A stretch of 64,000 nucleotides of DNA, from assembly GCA_964203655.1 (NCBI GenBank), contig CAXNMJ010000001.1:372001-436000 (forward strand). Direction: 5' to 3'. Positions 46,960-56,014 of the stretch are shown in pieces. The stretch comes from BACL27 sp947488385. Lineage in GTDB: Bacteria > Actinomycetota > Acidimicrobiia > Acidimicrobiales > Ilumatobacteraceae. Below the pieces are notes generated by a model. The model had not been told where the DNA came from. It was given only the letters and a program-made list of their open reading frames with translations, and made no database searches. The translations under genes were made by a program, and so were the position numbers. The first letter of the stretch is position 1; each line of letters begins with the position of its first letter.

Positions 46960-47559
46960 CTAAGGGCAGTAGACCTTGCCTTTAGTTTTGAACTTCTTTG
47001 CCTTTGCGATCTGAGCATCGGTTGCACCGACAAATGACTTCATATCGACATCACAAAAAATTGCGTCAGTCAAATTTGCGCCTTCAAGATTTGCGCCCGT
47101 CATCGCTGCGGCCGTGAAGTCGACGCCTGAGAGATTGGCGCCCGAGAAATTTACGTTCGTCAAATCAGCACGAATAAATAAAGACTTGGCAAGATTTGCG
47201 CCACTGAAACTTGCACCAGTCAATGTTGCAACGCTGAAGTTCTGAAAATCTAATTGCAGTCGCGAAAAATCAACGCCAACCAAGTTTGCATATTGACATT
47301 GAGTCAGCTTGATGCACAAAGTGTCGAGCACGGTTGTCGTTGTCGGAGGCAAAGTTGTGGTTGTCGTCATCTCTGTAGTGGTGGTCACGACAACTGTTGT
47401 CGTCGAATCTTCTTGGGGCGCTTCAGCCTCATCAACACCAGATGACTGTGTCACTTCTGACACAAGAGAAGTCTCGGTGCCATATTGTGACGCTGATTGC
47501 ACACCACAACCACCAACCACTACAAGTAGAGCAAGCACTTGAAATTTCGCTAATTTCAC
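46960..47559 (-). CDS. Pentapeptide-repeat lipoprotein
   Basis: A 199-residue exported protein. Lipobox VGGC (Cys18) follows a hydrophobic helix. Residues 50-77 are a Thr/Val-rich linker. From about 92 to 163 there are pentapeptide repeats of the A(D/N)Lxx type (ANLAKSLFIRADLTNVNFSG and on), which form a right-handed beta-helix. Two C-terminal Cys may pair. Function unknown; a surface structural or binding role is likely. Confidence 0.82.
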   Translation of the reverse strand: MKLAKFQVLALLVVVGGCGVQSASQYGTETSLVSEVTQSSGVDEAEAPQEDSTTTVVVTTTTEMTTTTTLPPTTTTVLDTLCIKLTQCQYANLVGVDFSRLQLDFQNFSVATLTGASFSGANLAKSLFIRADLTNVNFSGANLSGVDFTAAAMTGANLEGANLTDAIFCDVDMKSFVGATDAQIAKAKKFKTKGKVYCP

Positions 47560-47614
47560 GCTTTTAACCTTAGTGGCGCATGACTCGCGAAAAAGTGAGG
47601 CACACTAGATAGAG

Positions 47615-48496
47615 ATGTTTACAACCCTCAGCTTCATTTTTATCACGGCTAAAAAAGCAGAAGAAGAGACAGGAATTACACGGTTTCTCACAAAACCAGT
47701 GATTGCAATTCTTGTTGTCGTTGGCTGTTTTATTTTTACAAGAATTTCTTATGTGATTTTGCGTTCAATTGTCCGGCGAATTGCTGATCGCACCTCGGCA
47801 AATGCGGCCAATTGGTGGCGCAACAGCGTGCGTCGCGTCGGCGCAGAAACAATTGAAGGCAGCGAGCACCGACGACGCCAGCGCATTGACGCTGCAACTC
47901 GAATGTTGCATCACTTCATCAGCCTCGGTGCATGGATTATCACATTGATTGCTGTCTTCAACATCTTGGATCTGAACGCCGCATTCTTTCTTTCGAGCGC
48001 CGGCTTTCTTGGTGCAGGTCTCGCAGTGGGTGGCCAACACCGGGTTAACGACTACTTGACGGGTCTGGCTGTGCTGCTTGAAGATCGCTACGGCGTAGGC
48101 GATGAAATTGAAGCCGAACTCGGCTGGCAAAAACCGATACACGGTTTCGTCGAACATGTCGGCATGGTGACAACACGTCTTCGTGACGGCGTTAGCACCG
48201 TACACATTCCGCATAGCGCCCTCGCAAGTGTTCGCAACCTAAGCCAAGAACCAGTCACAACAAAGCTTGAGATGAACATTTCACCGAGCAATGCGAGTGC
48301 AAATACAGTCTCAAATACGATGCGCGACCTTGCCGGAACAAAAGGTTTGACAACTGTGTTGTTCGTCGACGACATTCAGGCTGCAGGCGACGGTGACCGA
48401 GTAGAGCTGAACGTTCGCACTTCTCGCCCACTTTCAGACCACGAACGCGAACTACTTATACAACGCGCTTCAGAAGTTTTGTCCAAAGATAAGTAG
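47615..48496 (+). CDS. Small-conductance mechanosensitive channel (MscS family)
   Basis: A 293-residue membrane protein. Hydrophobic helices lie around 25-50 and 108-130. The pore-lining helix and start of the beta domain read AAFFLSSAGFLGAGLAVGGQHRVNDYLTGL, close to MscS TM3, followed by EDRYGVGDEIE and a soluble vestibule. Protects against osmotic downshock. ATG start at 47615. The M23 peptidase gene follows after 7 bases. Confidence 0.9.
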   Translation: MFTTLSFIFITAKKAEEETGITRFLTKPVIAILVVVGCFIFTRISYVILRSIVRRIADRTSANAANWWRNSVRRVGAETIEGSEHRRRQRIDAATRMLHHFISLGAWIITLIAVFNILDLNAAFFLSSAGFLGAGLAVGGQHRVNDYLTGLAVLLEDRYGVGDEIEAELGWQKPIHGFVEHVGMVTTRLRDGVSTVHIPHSALASVRNLSQEPVTTKLEMNISPSNASANTVSNTMRDLAGTKGLTTVLFVDDIQAAGDGDRVELNVRTSRPLSDHERELLIQRASEVLSKDK

Positions 48497-48503
48497 TTAG
48501 AAA

Positions 48504-49130
48504 ATGTTGCGAAGACTAATCGCCACAGTCATCGCAGTTTCAAGTTTTTGCGGATCAAACGCTCTCGCAACGGGGTCTGACACGAACGATCAGAGCGCAA
48601 ATCAAAGCAAGTACAAATACGTCTTTCCTTTCTCAAAAGTTTCCGTCACATATTCACGCGATCACATCGACTACCCCGCCACAGACGTGCATGGCTGTTA
48701 TGCCCATGTGCTCGCGCCAACCTCAGGAGTCATCTTTGACGTCGAAAAAAAAGATAAGTGGGATGAAAAAATCGATGCTCCTGGCACTCGTGGCGGGCTT
48801 ACAATCACGCTTCACGGAGATGACCGAGTCAGATACTTTTTTTCTCACTTGGGTCGGGTCAAAGTAAACGCTGGAAATCGAGTTGAACCTGGTCAGTGGA
48901 TCGGCGTGATGGGATCTTCAGGAAATGCTCGAATCACAAAGTGCCACACGCATCTCGGTATGTCACGCATCTGTCCACAAAGTGAATACAAAGTGCTGCA
49001 AGGTGAAATCTGGCCTTGGAGATTCTTAGACGCATGGCGAAAAGGCATAAACAAATCACCAGTGCAGGCAAAAAATCGAGTAATAAAAGAGTCGCCCCAA
49101 GCGTGTGAACTAGCCGCCGCCCAAGACTGA
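48504..49130 (+). CDS. Secreted M23-type peptidase
   Basis: A 208-residue exported protein with a signal peptide (1-22, ending NALA). The LytM/M23 domain shows DHIDYPATDV, whose His54 and Asp61 are zinc ligands, a glycine-containing beta core (GVIFDV, GNRVEPGQWIGVMGSSGNA) and the HTHLG motif. It likely cuts peptidoglycan cross-bridges or, if inactive, binds them. It follows the MscS gene closely and may be cotranscribed. Confidence 0.87.
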   Translation: MLRRLIATVIAVSSFCGSNALATGSDTNDQSANQSKYKYVFPFSKVSVTYSRDHIDYPATDVHGCYAHVLAPTSGVIFDVEKKDKWDEKIDAPGTRGGLTITLHGDDRVRYFFSHLGRVKVNAGNRVEPGQWIGVMGSSGNARITKCHTHLGMSRICPQSEYKVLQGEIWPWRFLDAWRKGINKSPVQAKNRVIKESPQACELAAAQD

Positions 49131-49158
49131 ACACGACACGCCGAGTATTCTGCGTATC

Positions 49159-50640
49159 GTGAAGCCGAATGTCTTGCTGATTACGCTCGACCAATTTCGT
49201 GCTGATTGTCTTTCTAGCGCAGGCCACAAAATTGTTCGTACGCCCAATCTTGATGCGCTCGCCCAAAACGGAGTGCGGCTAGCCAATCACTTCAGCCAAG
49301 CGGCGCCATGCTCACCTGGTCGAGCCAGTTTGTACACCGGCTTGTATCAAATGAATCACCGTGTGTGCGCAAACGGCACACCTCTTGATGATCGATTTGA
49401 CAATGTTGCACGAATGGCAATACGTGGCGGCTATTCGCCCACACTTTTTGGCTACACCGACCAAGGTGTAGACCCACGAGTTACACAATCACCCGACGAC
49501 GAGCGACTTTCGAGTTACCAACATGTGTTGCCTGGTTTTGACCGCATCTTAAATCTCTCTGAGCCCTACCCGCCATGGCTTCAAAATTTGAAAGAGCACG
49601 GCTTTGATCTGGGTGGCGACTACAACGGCGCACTTCGCACAGAACCAGATCGTCACGAAGACTTGAGCATCTCAACTTTTCTCACCGATCAATTTTTTGT
49701 CTGGCTCGACTCGCAAAAAGCCGGCACGCCATGGTTCACCCACCTGAGTTATCTGCGACCACATCCCCCATATGCAGCAGCGGGAAAGTGGTCGCGCGAA
49801 TACTCTGCCGATGAAGTAGACCTGCCCATTAGTGCGAGCGAAACTCGACACCCATTGCACGAAGCGGCGATGAACCTCCCCGGCAATGCAGCGCCAACTA
49901 CCGAAACAGAGTTGCGAGAAATGCGCGCGCAGTATTACGGCATGATTGGTGAGGTTGACTTTCATGTCGGTCGAATTTGCGAGAAACTCCGTCAACGCAA
50001 CGAGTGGCAAAACACTTTGATCATCATCACCGCAGATCATGGCGAGCAACTTGGCGACCACGGATTAAAAGACAAACTTGGTTTTTTTGAAAGCAGTTAT
50101 CACATCATCGGAATCATTCGTGACCCGAGTCATCCACAAACTCATGGTCAGGTAGTTACCGAGTTCACCGAAAATGTCGACATCATGCCGACGATCGCCG
50201 AATCAATCGGCGTACCCGTGCCACTGCAGTGCGACGGTCTGCCACTAACCGACTTTCTGCGGGGCGAAACACCAAATCGCTGGCGCCAGGCAGCAACATA
50301 CGAATTTGACTGGCGACACATATATATAGACGACAGCGAGACGAGCGCCGCACAAAATTGGCCACGCGACAGGCGTCTCGAGCGTCAACACTTAGCAGTG
50401 CGTCGAACCCGCGATTCTGCCTACGTGCAATTTGGTGATGGCAGTTGGTTGGCTTTTGATCTGGCCAAAGATCCGACCTGGCGCACGACTTTTACCGACC
50501 CGAACCGTGTTCTACCTCTTGCCCAAGAAATGTTGCTGTGGCGCTCTCATCACACCGAGCGCACATTGACTGGCATGTTGCTGCAAGACGGTGGCATTGG
50601 TCGCTGGCCCGATGGCGTCGCGTGGCGCAACAACAAATAG
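49159..50640 (+). CDS. Sulfatase / phosphonate-monoester-hydrolase-like enzyme
   Basis: A 493-residue alkaline-phosphatase-superfamily enzyme. Asp11 (LLITLDQFRAD) and Cys51 in CSPGR, the formylglycine site, are at the N-terminus; TADHGEQLGDHG holds the second metal pair, and LGFFESSYHIIGII follows. The short cytoplasmic form with CSPGRASLYTG is shared with phosphonate monoester hydrolases and choline-sulfatase-like enzymes; the substrate is open. GTG start at 49159. The hutD gene begins 17 bases downstream. Confidence 0.88.
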   Translation: MKPNVLLITLDQFRADCLSSAGHKIVRTPNLDALAQNGVRLANHFSQAAPCSPGRASLYTGLYQMNHRVCANGTPLDDRFDNVARMAIRGGYSPTLFGYTDQGVDPRVTQSPDDERLSSYQHVLPGFDRILNLSEPYPPWLQNLKEHGFDLGGDYNGALRTEPDRHEDLSISTFLTDQFFVWLDSQKAGTPWFTHLSYLRPHPPYAAAGKWSREYSADEVDLPISASETRHPLHEAAMNLPGNAAPTTETELREMRAQYYGMIGEVDFHVGRICEKLRQRNEWQNTLIIITADHGEQLGDHGLKDKLGFFESSYHIIGIIRDPSHPQTHGQVVTEFTENVDIMPTIAESIGVPVPLQCDGLPLTDFLRGETPNRWRQAATYEFDWRHIYIDDSETSAAQNWPRDRRLERQHLAVRRTRDSAYVQFGDGSWLAFDLAKDPTWRTTFTDPNRVLPLAQEMLLWRSHHTERTLTGMLLQDGGIGRWPDGVAWRNNK

Positions 50641-50657
50641 CCAACTAGTTTTGCAAC

Positions 50658-51194
50658 ATGGCGTTACAAAAATTTGCCGATCACTTGAGAGCGCCATGGC
50701 CGAATGGTCGCGGCACGAGTTTTGAAATCGCCAGCCAGACACCCGGTGTCGCAGGTTGGACCTGGCGCGTAGCGATTGCGCCAGTTGTTGAAGACTGCGA
50801 CTTCTCACACTTTGAAAACGTCCATCGACAGTTGCTGATCATTTCAGGTGACGAAATGATTCTGAATGTCGGAGGCGAAACTGTTGTCTGCAAACCAAAT
50901 GAAGTTGCGGTGTTCGCAGGCGATATTCCGACCACGGCAAAACTGGTCAACGGCCCAATTGTTGATTTGAATTTAATGACCGTGCGTGGCAAAGCATCTG
51001 GAACAATGACGTACGTTTCTGAACCAGGGCCACTATCAACGTGCGAGATGGTCGTATGCGTCTCAGAATCGGCTGAAATTATTGTTGATTCTCGACCTGT
51101 AACTTTGCACCATCAAGACGCTTACCTCGACACAATCAATTGCAAACTCAATCTCGTCTCGGGCGCTCTCGCCCACATCACCCTCTCTAAATAA
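50658..51194 (+). CDS. hutD: HutD-family protein
   Basis: A 178-residue cupin-like protein. The opening PWPNGRGTSFEIASQ, followed by WTWRVAIAPV and HRQLLIISGDEMILNV, follows the HutD pattern (PWKNGGGxTxEI and on). HutD proteins occur in histidine-utilisation operons and are thought to have a regulatory or protective role. It is the first gene of the hut run here. ATG start at 50658. Confidence 0.87.
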   Translation: MALQKFADHLRAPWPNGRGTSFEIASQTPGVAGWTWRVAIAPVVEDCDFSHFENVHRQLLIISGDEMILNVGGETVVCKPNEVAVFAGDIPTTAKLVNGPIVDLNLMTVRGKASGTMTYVSEPGPLSTCEMVVCVSESAEIIVDSRPVTLHHQDAYLDTINCKLNLVSGALAHITLSK

Positions 51195-51248
51195 CTACTT
51201 AGTGCCCGACACTTGGCGGCGCGGCGCAATTTCGGCGAGAATATAACT

Positions 51249-52904
51249 ATGAGCGGACCAAGAGTTGTTAGATCTCCACGGGGCAGCAAACTGACTTGCG
51301 CCAATTGGCAAATTGAAGCGCCATATCGAATGTTGCAAAATAATTTGGATCCAGAAGTTGCTGAGCGACCAGATGATCTGGTGGTTTACGGTGGCACAGG
51401 TCGAGCCGCACGAAGTTGGGATGCATTCGACGCGATGATGCGCACGATGCAAACGCTCAAGCCTGACGAGACCATGCTCGTGCAATCTGGCAAACCAGTC
51501 GGCGTGTTTCGCACGCACGAATGGGCGCCGCGGGTACTGCTCGCCAATTCAAATCTCGTTGGCGACTGGGCAACTTGGGATGAGTTTCGTCGCCTTGAAA
51601 ATATGGGTCTCACGATGTACGGCCAAATGACGGCAGGTTCATGGATCTACATCGGCACTCAAGGAATTTTGCAAGGCACTTACGAATGTTTTGCCGAAAT
51701 CGCTCGTAGAAAATTTAAAGGCACGCTCGCTGGCACGATTACTCTGACTGCTGGTCTCGGCGGAATGGGTGGCGCTCAGCCATTAGCAATCACAATGAAC
51801 GACGGTGTCGCCTTGTGCATCGATGTCGATCCAACTCGCGTGCAACGTCGAGTCGAAACTCGTTATCTTGACGAAGTTGCTGACTCTCTCGAAGACGCAG
51901 TCAGGCGTTGTGAAGCAGCCAAAAAAGCGCGCAAGAAACTCTCGGTCGGCGTTGTCGGCAATGCGGCCGACATGTTTCCAAAACTTCTTGCGCAGGGTTT
52001 CGTCGCCGACATCGTCACCGATCAAACAAGCGCCCACGACCCAATGAGTTATCTGCCAAATGATTTGACGGTCGAAGCTGCCGAAAAACTTCGCACGACA
52101 AACCCCGCGCATTACATCGACCGCTCGCGTGCAGCGATGGCCGCCCACTGCGCGGCAATGGTCGGCTTCCAAGATGCCGGCGCCGAAGTGTTCGACTACG
52201 GCAATTCACTTCGACGCGAGGCCCAACTCGGTGGCTATGACAGAGCGTTCGACTACCCCGGTTTCTTGCCCGCTTATATTCGTCCGCTCTTTTGCGAAGG
52301 CAAAGGTCCGTTTAGATGGGTCGCTCTTTCTGGCGACCCACGCGACATTGCTGCAACTGATCGCGCAGTTCTCGAAGAGTTTCCTGGTGACGAAGCACTC
52401 GCAAAATGGATGCGACTTGCAAGCGAGCAAGTTGCCTTTCAAGGTTTGCCTGCGCGCATTTGTTGGCTCGGTTATGGCGAGCGTCATCGCCTCGGGCTGC
52501 GTTTCAATGAAATGGTCAAACGTGGAGAAGTCTCTGCGCCAATCGTTATCGGTCGAGATCACTTAGATTCAGGCTCTGTTGCTTCTCCGTTTCGAGAAAC
52601 CGAAGCGATGCAAGATGGCTCTGACGCAATTGCCGACTGGCCGTTGCTAAATGCGCTCGTAAACACCGCGAGCGGCGCAACATGGGTCAGCATTCACCAT
52701 GGTGGAGGTGTCGGCATCGGTCGCAGCATTCATGCCGGCATGGTTTGTGTCGCCGACGGCACCGATCTTGCCCGCGAAAAACTTTCTCGCGTATTGTTGA
52801 GCGATCCGGGCATGGGTGTTATTCGCCATGCTGACGCGGGTTACGACCTGGCAATCAAAGTCGCCGAAGATCGCGGTGTTCGCTTGCCAATGCGTGAACA
52901 ATGA
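51249..52904 (+). CDS. hutU: Urocanate hydratase
   Basis: Second enzyme of histidine breakdown: adds water to urocanate to give imidazolonepropionate, using tightly bound NAD+. The 551-residue length matches. YGGTGRAARSWDAFD (near 45-60), LVQSGKPVGVFRTH, GLGGMGGAQPLA and HHGGGVGIGRSIHAGMV are the family blocks. I chose the ATG at 51249; a TTG at 51213 would add 12 residues. Its stop overlaps hutF by four bases. Confidence 0.97.
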   Translation: MSGPRVVRSPRGSKLTCANWQIEAPYRMLQNNLDPEVAERPDDLVVYGGTGRAARSWDAFDAMMRTMQTLKPDETMLVQSGKPVGVFRTHEWAPRVLLANSNLVGDWATWDEFRRLENMGLTMYGQMTAGSWIYIGTQGILQGTYECFAEIARRKFKGTLAGTITLTAGLGGMGGAQPLAITMNDGVALCIDVDPTRVQRRVETRYLDEVADSLEDAVRRCEAAKKARKKLSVGVVGNAADMFPKLLAQGFVADIVTDQTSAHDPMSYLPNDLTVEAAEKLRTTNPAHYIDRSRAAMAAHCAAMVGFQDAGAEVFDYGNSLRREAQLGGYDRAFDYPGFLPAYIRPLFCEGKGPFRWVALSGDPRDIAATDRAVLEEFPGDEALAKWMRLASEQVAFQGLPARICWLGYGERHRLGLRFNEMVKRGEVSAPIVIGRDHLDSGSVASPFRETEAMQDGSDAIADWPLLNALVNTASGATWVSIHHGGGVGIGRSIHAGMVCVADGTDLAREKLSRVLLSDPGMGVIRHADAGYDLAIKVAEDRGVRLPMREQ

Positions 52905-54232
52905 AATCAATCCACGCGCAGTTTGCTTGGCTCGGCGGTGAGAGTTGTGCTCTAAACGTTCGCATCACCACCAATAACGGATTAATTTCGGCAATTGAGC
53001 CGAACTCAGCGGCGAGTGCAAAAGATTTACGCGTTGTCGGCGTGGTTATGCCCGGCTTTGTCAATACTCACAGTCACGCTTTTCACCGCGCGTTGCGTGG
53101 ACGCACACACAGCGGTGCCGGCCTCGGTGACTTTTGGTCGTGGCGAACATTGATGTATCAAGTTGCGAATCGTCTGACACCTGAAAACTATTTGGCGCTC
53201 GCTTCGGCTGTGTATTGCGAAATGGCACTTGCCGGCATCACTTCTGTTGGCGAATTTCACTATGTGCACCACCAGCCAGACGGCAAGCAATATCAAGACC
53301 CGAATGAAATGGGCAAAGCATTAATCGAGGCTGCACGAATTGCAGGCGTTCGCCTAACACTGCTTGATGTCGCATATTTGCATGGCGGCCTAAATGGCCA
53401 AAAACTCGGTCAAGAGCAACAACGATTCACAGATTCGACAATCGAAAATTGGCTATCGCGCGTTGACATGCTTGGTGCATCAAGTGCAATGCACACGGTT
53501 GGTCTTGCACCCCACAGCGTTCGGGCCGTACACGAAACCGAACTTGCACAGATCGCCAAACATCGCAAAAACCGGGTGGTACACATCCATGTTTCTGAAC
53601 AGCCAGCAGAAAACGAATCTTGTCGCGCAGCAACAGGTCGCACGCCAACAAAACTCTTGAGTGATGCCGGACTACTTGGCTCGTTTACATCGGCGATTCA
53701 CGCCACACATCTTGATGCCAGCGATATTGCGCTGTTGGGGCAAAGCAAAACCTTCTCGTGCTTTTGCCCGACAACCGAGCGCGACTTGGCAGACGGTATT
53801 GGGCCGTCGGCAGAACTCGTTGCAGCCGGCTCGCCTCTTTGCTTGGGCACAGACTCACATGCCGTGATCGATATGTTCGAAGAGGCTCGCGCAGTTGAAA
53901 TGCACCAAAGACTTATTTCTAATAAGCGCGGTGTGCATCGCAGCAGCGAACTACTCGCGTCGGCAACCGTGCACGGCGCAAGTTCATTGGGCAGCAAAAA
54001 TCACGGTCTTGTTGTTGGTGCTCCGGCTGATTTCATTGCGATTGCTACAGATTCGGTCCGTCTCGCATCTTTTGACGGCGAAAACGGAGCCGCCCACCTC
54101 GTGCACAGTGCAACCAGTTCAGACGTCAGAGATGTTTGGGTCGGTGGCGAGCAAATCGTTAAAGATCGCATCCACCGCTCAACGCCCAACATTGCCGAGA
54201 GTTTGCGCACATCGATTGCCGCAGTGCTCTAA
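52901..54232 (+). CDS. hutF: Formimidoylglutamate deiminase
   Basis: A 443-residue amidohydrolase that converts N-formimidoyl-glutamate to N-formyl-glutamate and ammonia. The zinc site and HutF signature read NTHSHAFHRALRGRTH (55-70), with FWSWRTLMY after it, HIHVSEQ as a later ligand and LCLGTDSHAVID with the catalytic Asp. This enzyme marks the five-step hut route that needs an N-formylglutamate deformylase as its last step. The ATG overlaps the hutU TGA as ATGA. Confidence 0.93.
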   Translation: MKSIHAQFAWLGGESCALNVRITTNNGLISAIEPNSAASAKDLRVVGVVMPGFVNTHSHAFHRALRGRTHSGAGLGDFWSWRTLMYQVANRLTPENYLALASAVYCEMALAGITSVGEFHYVHHQPDGKQYQDPNEMGKALIEAARIAGVRLTLLDVAYLHGGLNGQKLGQEQQRFTDSTIENWLSRVDMLGASSAMHTVGLAPHSVRAVHETELAQIAKHRKNRVVHIHVSEQPAENESCRAATGRTPTKLLSDAGLLGSFTSAIHATHLDASDIALLGQSKTFSCFCPTTERDLADGIGPSAELVAAGSPLCLGTDSHAVIDMFEEARAVEMHQRLISNKRGVHRSSELLASATVHGASSLGSKNHGLVVGAPADFIAIATDSVRLASFDGENGAAHLVHSATSSDVRDVWVGGEQIVKDRIHRSTPNIAESLRTSIAAVL

Positions 54233-54245
54233 TTACACTTATTGC

Positions 54246-54821
54246 ATGACAGTTTTACCAATCGCCACCATCGGTCACCCCGAATTACGAATTCGTGCCA
54301 GCGAGGTTGACCCAAAAGAAATTAAGTCACCAGAGATTCAGACTTTTATAGATGACCTAGTCGAAACGATGCGTCATGCCAATGGCGCTGGTCTTGCGGC
54401 AACGCAAGTTTTGCGCCATCAACGAATCTGCGCTGTTGAAGTCAACAAGAATCCGCGGTATCCATATAAACCGCAGGTGCCATTAACGATTCTGATTAAT
54501 CCGGTGCTCACGCCACTCGACGAAGACATGTTTGAAAATAACGAGGGTTGTTTGTCGGTGCCTGGTTTTCGCGGCAACGTTTGGCGTTACACATCAATTC
54601 GTGTTCAGGCTTTTGATCGCAATGGCGAAACAATCGACCAAATAATTCGTGGCATGACAGCGTGCACCTACCAGCACGAAGTTGATCACCTCGACGGTCT
54701 GCTATTCATGGACAAGGTGAAAGATTCAAACACATTTACGACTTGGGACTCTTTTGACAAGTTCCATCATCATGACTTTGTCGTTCGAGTTAAGGAACTT
54801 GTCGCGAAGTTCGGTTCGTAG
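54246..54821 (+). CDS. Peptide-deformylase-family enzyme in hut operon
   Basis: A 191-residue metalloenzyme with all three deformylase motifs intact: GAGLAATQ (47-54), EGCLSVP (100-106, metal ligand Cys102) and QHEVDHLDG (143-151, ligands His144 and His148, catalytic Glu145). Ordinary deformylases remove formyl from N-formyl-methionyl proteins. This copy sits between hutF and hutI with 13 and minus 1 base spacing, and its TAG shares a base with the hutI GTG, so it is part of the hut translation unit. I suggest it removes formyl from N-formylglutamate, replacing HutG. A plain housekeeping deformylase remains possible. ATG at 54246. Confidence 0.9.
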   Translation: MTVLPIATIGHPELRIRASEVDPKEIKSPEIQTFIDDLVETMRHANGAGLAATQVLRHQRICAVEVNKNPRYPYKPQVPLTILINPVLTPLDEDMFENNEGCLSVPGFRGNVWRYTSIRVQAFDRNGETIDQIIRGMTACTYQHEVDHLDGLLFMDKVKDSNTFTTWDSFDKFHHHDFVVRVKELVAKFGS

Positions 54822-56005
54822 TGCTCGTTCTCACCGGTATCGGTACTCTCGTTACCAACGATGTCACACTTGAGCGCGGCAAACTCGGAGTAATCAACAA
54901 CGCCGCACTTGTCGTCGGCGATGACAACAAAGTTGCTTTGGCATGCGAGGCCGTCAACTTGCCGCGTGAGTTGCGCACAAATGCAGTCGACATCGGCGGC
55001 CGAGCGGTGATTCCTGGTTTCGTTGACAGTCACACTCACCTAGTTTTTGGCGGCGATCGCGCTTCAGAGTTTGAAGCACGTATGTCGGGCAAACCATATA
55101 CAGCGGGAGGAATTCGCACCACGATGGCGGCCACTCGTGGCGCGTCTAACGACACACTCGCCGAAAATGCTCGACGACTTGCCAACGAAGCGTTACACAC
55201 CGGAACGACAACACTCGAAACAAAATCTGGTTACGGTCTGTCAGTTTTAGATGAAACTCGTTCGCTGCAAGTCGCGGCTTCAATCACTTCGGAAACTACT
55301 TTTCTTGGCGCGCATGTTGTTCCGCCAGATTCGCAAATTGACGACTACGTAAACCTCGTTTGCGGTGAGATGCTCGCGCAATGCGCAGCGTCGGCAAAAT
55401 GGATTGACGTTTTTTGCGATCGTGGGGCGTTTGAGGTCGATCACGCGCGGGCGATTCTGAGCGCCGGCGCAAAAGCAGGCTTGGGCATGAGAATTCATGC
55501 CAATCAACTGCAACACGGTGGCGGAGTGCAACTGGGTGTCGAACTCGGTGTCGCCTCATGCGATCACTGCACGCACTTGAACGATGCAGATGTTTCGGCG
55601 CTCGCCGACTCGAACGGAAGCACCGTCGCCACGCTCTTGCCGACTGCCGAGTTGTGCACGCGCTCGCAGTTTCCAGATGCGCGAAGACTGATTGATGCTG
55701 GTGTGACAGTCGCTCTGGCTTCAGACTGCAATCCTGGATCGTCATATACGACTTCAATGCCGCTGGTAATTTCACTCGCAGTTCTGAATATGAATATGAC
55801 CTGCGAGGAGGCCGTCTGGTCGGCAACTGCGGGAGGTGCCGCCGCGTTGCGACGCCAAGACGTTGGCACACTAAGGATCGGCGCAAATGCCGATTTTTCA
55901 GTGCTGAATACGCCAAGTTACATTCACCTCGCCTATCGACCAGGTGTGAAACTTGTCGATGCCGTTTTTCGCCACGGCGAGTGCGTTGCTGGTTCGGTGT
56001 TGTAA
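54821..56005 (+). CDS. hutI: Imidazolonepropionase
   Basis: Third step of histidine breakdown: hydrolyses imidazolonepropionate to N-formimidoyl-glutamate. A 394-residue amidohydrolase. DSHTHLVFGGDRASEFEARMSG (in two parts) is the zinc-binding and substrate signature, with ETKSGYGL, HANQLQHGGG and ASDCNPGSS following. The GTG start at 54821 overlaps the preceding stop by one base. The desaturase gene follows after 9 bases. Confidence 0.96.
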   Translation: MLVLTGIGTLVTNDVTLERGKLGVINNAALVVGDDNKVALACEAVNLPRELRTNAVDIGGRAVIPGFVDSHTHLVFGGDRASEFEARMSGKPYTAGGIRTTMAATRGASNDTLAENARRLANEALHTGTTTLETKSGYGLSVLDETRSLQVAASITSETTFLGAHVVPPDSQIDDYVNLVCGEMLAQCAASAKWIDVFCDRGAFEVDHARAILSAGAKAGLGMRIHANQLQHGGGVQLGVELGVASCDHCTHLNDADVSALADSNGSTVATLLPTAELCTRSQFPDARRLIDAGVTVALASDCNPGSSYTTSMPLVISLAVLNMNMTCEEAVWSATAGGAAALRRQDVGTLRIGANADFSVLNTPSYIHLAYRPGVKLVDAVFRHGECVAGSVL

Positions 56006-56014
56006 AATCTAAGA

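Noticed and set aside
53895..54245. Upstream extension of the deformylase frame
   Set aside because: It lies inside hutF in another frame; the ATG at 54246 gives the family's normal N-terminus.
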